The notes under the pieces were generated by a model. It did no database searches and was not told where the DNA came from. It saw only the letters and a list, made by a program, of their open reading frames with translations. Position numbers and translations under genes: made by a program. A DNA stretch of 64,000 nt, taken from contig NZ_CP035758.1 of assembly GCF_004208415.1 (NCBI RefSeq), positions 434,001 to 498,000 on the forward strand, read 5' to 3'. Positions 63,976 through 64,000 of the stretch are shown in pieces. Within the stretch, counting starts at the first letter, position 1, and every line of letters begins with the position of its first letter. The stretch comes from Ktedonosporobacter rubrisoli (lineage in GTDB: Bacteria; Chloroflexota; Ktedonobacteria; Ktedonobacterales; Ktedonobacteraceae).

Positions 63976-64000
63976 ATGCAGCGCTTGTTAGCATTTATAC
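63976..64000 (+). CDS. Start of a gene cut by the window edge
   Basis: The ATG at 63976 with AAAGGAG 8 nt upstream begins MQRLLAFI and runs off the window. The hydrophobic start suggests a membrane or secreted protein, but too little is visible. Confidence 0.55.

Overview
The window looks like chromosomal DNA from a large-genome, soil-type, filamentous bacterium. Several features resemble the Ktedonobacteria (Chloroflexota): very long LuxR/MalT-type ATPase regulators, a TPR-CHAT protein, many TetR/XRE/ArsR regulators each next to one or two enzymes, P450s, resistance-like enzymes and moderate G+C. The taxon is an inference from gene content; no rRNA or other marker gene is present. I saw no tRNA, rRNA, CRISPR array, insertion sequence or phage module.

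Layout. 1-5.3 kb: a gene tail, an MBL-fold lactonase-like hydrolase, a membrane-anchored unknown, an acyl-CoA-dehydrogenase-like flavoenzyme and a NarL-type two-component system. 5.5-9.4 kb: a decayed fragment, a methyltransferase, a GNAT-ankyrin fusion, a 42-residue membrane peptide, and a homologue of the KamB/NpmA 16S rRNA A1408 methyltransferases (aminoglycoside resistance). 9.9-17.9 kb: a giant LuxR regulator, a BNR/Asp-box protein, an orphan biotin carboxylase, a frameshifted glyoxalase divergent from a TetR gene across a perfect palindrome, and a small membrane protein. 18.1-22.7 kb: a 1293-residue TPR-CHAT caspase-like protein and a broken helix-turn-helix-like gene. 22.7-31.2 kb: MFS exporter, PLP decarboxylase/lyase and TetR; acyltransferase 3; TetR/P450 pair; frameshifted superoxide dismutase. 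31.4-36.4 kb: an energy-coupling-factor operon (two YkoE-like S components, fused YkoD-type ATPase, T component, sucrase/ferredoxin-like protein) behind a 20-bp palindromic promoter and a structured leader that is not a TPP riboswitch. 36.5-45.2 kb: erythromycin-esterase-like lipoprotein, SRPBCC protein, esterase, XRE-membrane fusion, and an ABC-2 exporter followed by two tandem DUF4097-type lipoproteins. 45.4-50.2 kb: OtsB phosphatase, ACT protein, GNAT, and an autoregulated arsR-phzF-ocd operon. 50.5-58.2 kb: frameshifted P450, class-C serine hydrolase, YCII-like protein, MocR regulator, KBL-type acyltransferase and M20 peptidase. 58.6-64 kb: STAND/LuxR regulator, paired inverted repeats, small protein, APH-family kinase, LLM flavin oxidoreductase and the start of one more gene.

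Most units are one regulator plus one or two enzymes, often with a recognisable palindrome at the promoter. A recurring theme is defence against or modification of small molecules: rRNA methylase, esterase, APH-like kinase, P450s, glyoxalase, exporters. Three recognisable genes (glyoxalase, sodA, second P450) are each broken by one single-base indel, and a fourth short gene by two changes, so either real decay or assembly errors must be considered.
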